Source: a virus
IMG/VR virus record: IMGVR_UViG_3300034198_022597
Span: 1-32,721 of that record
Strand: one strand, 5' to 3'
Length of the DNA: 32,721 nt
The notes under the pieces were generated by a model. It saw only the letters and a list, made by a program, of their open reading frames with translations. It did not search any database and was not told the DNA's origin. The position numbers were made by a program, and so were the translations under genes. Positions 29,557 through 32,721 of this stretch are shown here, in pieces. Numbering within the stretch: position 1 is the stretch's first letter; every line of letters begins with the position of its first letter.

Positions 29557-30303
29557 ATGAGAAATCAAGAAGTTTCAGTTATATTAACTAGTTATAATAA
29601 GCCAACTTATTTAAAAAAAGCTATTGACTCTGTACTGAGCCAAACATATGATGATATACACTTAATCATTGCTGAAGATAATTCTCCAGACCGACAAGTG
29701 CATAAAGTTATTAAAGACGCAATTAAGTCTAATTCGACAAAGAAAAGAATTACATTTTTTAACTCTTTCGTTAAAGATGAGGACAGATTCAAAACTGCTC
29801 GTTACGCTACACAAATTAATACGGCAGTAAGAACATATTCTAATTCTAAATATATTTGTTATTTAGCTGATGATGATTTTTATTATCCAGATATGATTCA
29901 GGAAATGATAAATAGCGCAGAAGAACACAACCATGATGCGGTATTCTGTGCTCAGCATATCCTTGATGTAGATGGAAATATTGATGGTGGCGGATTAGAT
30001 GGTAGAGGCGTTAGATGGTTCGACGATCCCCTTGAACGCGGCGCAGATAAATTAGATCACAACCAGGTAATGACAACTAGATTTTTATTTGATATAGTTA
30101 ACGGATGGGAAGATCACCCTCATACTTGGTCTGGAGCAGACGCTTATTTTTTTGATAGAATAGAAAAAAAGGGTTTTAAGTTTTATCCCATAGATTGTAA
30201 AAAGCCTCTTCAGGGAAAAGTGTATAGACAAAAATCAGTTCAATGGAATATTGTTAATGGATATCTTCCGAACGGAGATACTAAGCAAGGAGAAAATAAG
30301 TAA
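29557..30303 (+). CDS. Family 2 glycosyltransferase
   Basis: A 248-residue GT-A glycosyltransferase with SVILTSYNKP at the start, AEDNSPD (39-45), and YLADDDFYYPDM (102-113) containing the DxD metal site. The second half includes GGGLDGRG and DAYFFDRIEKKG. GGAAG just before the ATG at 29557 fixes the start; the frame opens further upstream but across the tRNA gene. It begins a run of four sugar-related genes. The stop and the next ATG overlap by one base. Confidence 0.85.
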   Translation: MRNQEVSVILTSYNKPTYLKKAIDSVLSQTYDDIHLIIAEDNSPDRQVHKVIKDAIKSNSTKKRITFFNSFVKDEDRFKTARYATQINTAVRTYSNSKYICYLADDDFYYPDMIQEMINSAEEHNHDAVFCAQHILDVDGNIDGGGLDGRGVRWFDDPLERGADKLDHNQVMTTRFLFDIVNGWEDHPHTWSGADAYFFDRIEKKGFKFYPIDCKKPLQGKVYRQKSVQWNIVNGYLPNGDTKQGENK

Positions 30304-31181
30304 TGTCAGTAAATGTCTGGGCCGTTGCAATGGCGAAAGATGAAGGCGATATAATTGATCACACGATGAATCATTTCGCTGCCAATGGTGTTGATGGAAT
30401 TATTATCGCAGACAATATGTCAAATGATAATACTCGCGAAAAAATGGAAGAAGCTAAAAATAATATTGGTTTAAAACTCCCTAATGTGCAGGTAATCTTA
30501 TTGGAAGATAATGTAATTGAATATACTCAATCGCAAAAGATGACTAGTTTAGCAGCAAAAGCGAGAGAGTACGGGGCAGAATGGGTTATTCCTTTTGATA
30601 TCGATGAAATTTGGTATTCACCAAACGCTACATTAAAAGATGCGTTTACAGATCTCAGTGCTGAAAATTTTGATGTATACAAAACTTTGTATACTAATCA
30701 TTCTATTACAGAGTTTGACCCAGAAGGAAAATCTCCATTTCATTCCATGATACATAAGTGGAATCTACCGACAAATCATAAAAGCTGCTTTAGATTTAGG
30801 TCTACAGATTCTTATGTAAGAATTTCAAACGGTAATCACTTTGTACAACATAATGGTTGGGATATAAATCAACACGTAAAAGTAGCCATAGATGACTACG
30901 GTCATGATAAAATTGTTTTTGGCCCACAGACTATTCAGATAAGACATTTCCAGTGGAGATCGTTAGATCATTTTATGAGAAAAATACTCAATGCATATCA
31001 AGCCTGTAAGGCGCTCGGTCCTGGTGCCGATCTTTACAATGGTGCTGCTTGGGCAGAGCATTTTAAGGTATACGAATCTGAAGGAATAGATGGGTTAGTA
31101 AAGTTTTTTGAGAAAAATATTTTAGTACGAAATGATCTTGGATCACTCATTTGTGATCCTGCCCCTATAAAGGAAGTGTGA
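30303..31181 (+). CDS. Glycosyltransferase, GT2/GT92-like
   Basis: A 292-residue protein that starts with VWAVAMAKDEGDII and has IIADNMSNDNT (34-44), VIPFDIDEIWY (95-105) with the DxDE metal site, and a Trp-rich middle. This is the pattern of the Glyco_tranf_2_4 and GT92-type group seen in phage and bacterial cell-surface loci. A conserved QIRHFQWRS segment follows. Donor and acceptor are unknown. It is directly coupled to its neighbours. Confidence 0.82.
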   Translation: MSVNVWAVAMAKDEGDIIDHTMNHFAANGVDGIIIADNMSNDNTREKMEEAKNNIGLKLPNVQVILLEDNVIEYTQSQKMTSLAAKAREYGAEWVIPFDIDEIWYSPNATLKDAFTDLSAENFDVYKTLYTNHSITEFDPEGKSPFHSMIHKWNLPTNHKSCFRFRSTDSYVRISNGNHFVQHNGWDINQHVKVAIDDYGHDKIVFGPQTIQIRHFQWRSLDHFMRKILNAYQACKALGPGADLYNGAAWAEHFKVYESEGIDGLVKFFEKNILVRNDLGSLICDPAPIKEV

Positions 31182-31182
31182 T

Positions 31183-31839
31183 ATGAATAAAGTTTCGCTC
31201 GTAGTAATAACTGATGGAAGACAAGATTGCATTACTCGAACAATAGAATGTTTGAATAGAGTAATTAATTATCCATTTTTTGAAAAAATTATAATAAATG
31301 ATTCTGGAGACATGAACTATCATTTGTATTTGTCTTCAGCTTTTCATGAATTTAAAGTAATATCACATGAAAATAGAAGAGGTTTAGCTGGAGCAGTTCA
31401 GTCTGCTTGGTCAAATATTTCAAATGATAGTGAATATATCTTTCATTTAGAAGACGATTTCTTATTCAATACTTATGTTAACATTGATCATATGATAGAC
31501 CTTTTGAATAAAAAGGAATCGCTAGCACAAATGGCTTTAGTTAGAGCTTCGGTTAATCCACCAGAAGAAGAGGTTGGTGGATTTGTATTCCAAAATCTAC
31601 AGGATTATCATCAAAGAGATGGGTGGTTTGACCATCAAAGATTGTTTACTTTAAATCCATCTGTTTACAAAAAACAACTAACAGAAATTGGTTGGCCAGA
31701 CCACGGTGGGGAACCCGAATTCACTAGTAAACTACACTCTATAGATAAGGAATACTGCTTTGGCTTTTGTGGTGACATCTATGACAAGCCGTATCTTACT
31801 CATATAGGAGGAAGAAGAACTGAAGGCTGGTTTTTGTGA
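31183..31839 (+). CDS. Glycosyltransferase-like protein, GT2 fold
   Basis: A 218-residue protein with VSLVVITDGRQDCITRTIE, INDSGD (38-43), and FHLEDDFLF (87-95), where the E-D-D-F stands at the usual metal site. The second half (GGRRTEGWF near the end) is less familiar. It is a plausible GT-A glycosyltransferase whose acceptor is unknown. The TGA overlaps the GTG of the next gene. Confidence 0.75.
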   Translation: MNKVSLVVITDGRQDCITRTIECLNRVINYPFFEKIIINDSGDMNYHLYLSSAFHEFKVISHENRRGLAGAVQSAWSNISNDSEYIFHLEDDFLFNTYVNIDHMIDLLNKKESLAQMALVRASVNPPEEEVGGFVFQNLQDYHQRDGWFDHQRLFTLNPSVYKKQLTEIGWPDHGGEPEFTSKLHSIDKEYCFGFCGDIYDKPYLTHIGGRRTEGWFL

Positions 31840-32549
31840 GCGTTAATCAAATAACTGTAAACAAAAATAATGTTTCATTCAAAGTAGAAGACAGTGAAGA
31901 GCTTCACCAAGATGTCGGTTATAATTTTTGGTCAGAAAAATATAGCTCTTGGGAACCAAGTACTTTCCAGGTACTTGATAAATATTTATCAAAAGATAAA
32001 GATTATTTAGACATAGGTTCATGGGTTGGGCCAACTGCAATCTACGCTTCTTTCCATTGTAGACAAGTGGTAGCCGTAGAACCTGATCCTACAGCTTATC
32101 AAATACTTCAAAAAAATATATCCTTAAATTCCATAAACAATATAACAAGTCTAAATAAGGCAGCCTCTAAACTGAAGACAGCTTTTCTGGAATGTAATAA
32201 ATTTTTTGGAGACTCAATGAGTAGAGTATCTCAACAGGTTAATTCTGGGGTTAGTGTTGAGACAATTGGCTTAGATGAATTAATTTCTTTAGGTGATTTT
32301 TCTTTAATTAAAATTGACATTGAAGGTCATGAATTTGAATTAGTTAAAGAATACATAGATATTTTGGATGAGCATAAAATACCGCTTCTTCTATCTACTC
32401 ACGCATGTTTTTTTTCTGATGGAAAATATCTAATGAAAGAACTTATGAAAAGTTTTTCTAATGTTAAAAATATTTTTAATGAATTCGACAAAGAAGTAGA
32501 TCCAGATGAAGTGCAATATAACCTTGGAAGTTACCTTTTTCTATGGTAG
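31836..32549 (+). CDS. FkbM-family methyltransferase
   Basis: A 237-residue SAM-dependent methyltransferase with YLDIGSWVGPTAIY (57-70, motif I), VAVEPDP (79-85), and LIKIDIEGHEFELV, the FkbM family signature. FkbM members methylate hydroxyl groups, often on sugars. Coupled to three glycosyltransferases, it probably caps or modifies a glycan. Start is a GTG at 31836 overlapping the previous stop. The C-terminal VQYNLGSYLFLW is typical of the family end. Confidence 0.85.
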   Translation: MSVNQITVNKNNVSFKVEDSEELHQDVGYNFWSEKYSSWEPSTFQVLDKYLSKDKDYLDIGSWVGPTAIYASFHCRQVVAVEPDPTAYQILQKNISLNSINNITSLNKAASKLKTAFLECNKFFGDSMSRVSQQVNSGVSVETIGLDELISLGDFSLIKIDIEGHEFELVKEYIDILDEHKIPLLLSTHACFFSDGKYLMKELMKSFSNVKNIFNEFDKEVDPDEVQYNLGSYLFLW

Positions 32550-32635
32550 TTAGTAATGTGCGTGATCGCACGATAGAAGTAGGTCTCCTCAGTAGGAAAA
32601 TAAGGAAGTTTGGCGAATATATTTAGATTAAACAC

Positions 32636-32643
32636 ATTACTAT
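32636..32643 (+). promoter_or_regulatory. ATTACTAT element, putative late promoter motif
   Basis: The octamer lies 34 bases before the ATG of the gene starting at 32678, in a 128-base gap that also contains a short hairpin (GTGCG/CGCAC with loop TGAT, near 32560). No other promoter-like sequence stands out. Confidence 0.42.
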
Positions 32644-32677
32644 ACTCCCAGATGTATTGAATATCTAAGGAGTCAAA

Positions 32678-32721
32678 ATGGCCGGTAAAAAGCCCGCAAA
32701 GAAAAATGTTTCGAATTCACC
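32678..32721 (+). CDS. Lys-rich protein, 5' end only (partial)
   Basis: An ATG with a good AAGGAG site upstream begins a frame that reads MAGKKPAKKNVSNS to the window edge. The Lys/Ala start is like the small basic proteins at 23189-25386. The rest of the gene is outside the window, so neither length nor function can be given. Confidence 0.55.
   Translation, partial: MAGKKPAKKNVSNS

Noticed and set aside
32555-32570. Short GTGCG/CGCAC hairpin as terminator after the methyltransferase gene
   Set aside because: The stem is only five pairs and is followed by GATAGAAGTA without a T run; recorded only as a weak hairpin.
1-32721. CRISPR array, insertion sequence, integrase or attachment site
   Set aside because: I saw no regularly spaced repeats, no transposase or integrase and no terminal inverted repeats; the tRNA alone is not evidence of an attachment site.

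Overview
The window is a stretch of a tailed double-stranded DNA phage genome: AT-rich, tightly packed, and with nearly every gene on the + strand. Typical phage traits are the many one-to-eight-base gene overlaps (ATGA, TAATG, TGATG, TTGA), many very small proteins, a phage-type nucleotide-metabolism set, a virus-encoded replisome, a sigma-like factor, cell-wall peptidases with holin-like proteins, and one isolated tRNA gene. The host cannot be named from this sequence. A holin resembling the r1t type and M15 peptidases with a peptidoglycan-binding domain would fit an actinobacterial or other Gram-positive host, while a small lipoprotein next to a two-helix membrane protein could be read as a spanin-like pair of a Gram-negative host. 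No gene-free stretch longer than about 300 bases exists.

Layout. (1) 1-390: end of a preceding transcription unit with a possible membrane-protein tail, a holin-like gene and a strong terminator; a perfect extended -10 box lies just upstream of that terminator. (2) 444-7632: nucleotide metabolism and DNA care: class II ribonucleotide reductase, a divergent ThyX, dCMP deaminase, a staphylococcal-nuclease homologue, a pyrimidine-dimer glycosylase-like protein, a nucleoside deoxyribosyltransferase-like protein, one glycosyltransferase and several small unknown proteins. It ends at a terminator at 7665-7700. (3) 7717-19046: a glycosyltransferase, then the replication block: Vsr/DUF559-like nuclease, DnaB-like helicase, a degenerate Cas4/RecB-like nuclease, HD hydrolase, archaeal/eukaryotic-type primase, zinc ribbon, DNA polymerase III alpha, Cys-rich protein, and an intact Cas4/RecB-like nuclease. 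It ends at a bidirectional terminator. (4) 19099-19400: the only minus-strand gene and a compact divergent promoter/operator region. (5) 19394-23500: TnsA-like nuclease, sigma-like factor, a helical unknown, RNase H, dNMP kinase, and small proteins, ending at a long AT-rich hairpin. (6) 23585-25386: a run of very small Lys-rich proteins plus a membrane/coiled-coil protein. (7) 25390-28557: three M15-type cell-wall peptidases in tandem, a lipoprotein and a two-helix membrane protein. (8) 28671-32549: DnaQ-like exonuclease with zinc ribbon, tRNA-Ser(GCT), three glycosyltransferases and an FkbM-type methyltransferase. The last 44 bases start another Lys-rich gene.

How it works together. The enzymes of region 2, with the dNMP kinase, would supply dNTPs; regions 3 and 5 replicate and process DNA; the sigma-like factor could switch on the late units. 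An ATTACTAT element lies 30-40 bases before three late genes and further upstream of a fourth. The most unusual signals are the Lys-rich microprotein array, the ATTACTAT element beside a phage sigma factor, the twin iron-sulfur-type nucleases of which one has lost its catalytic Asp, the non-canonical ThyX, and the divergent control region around 19350.
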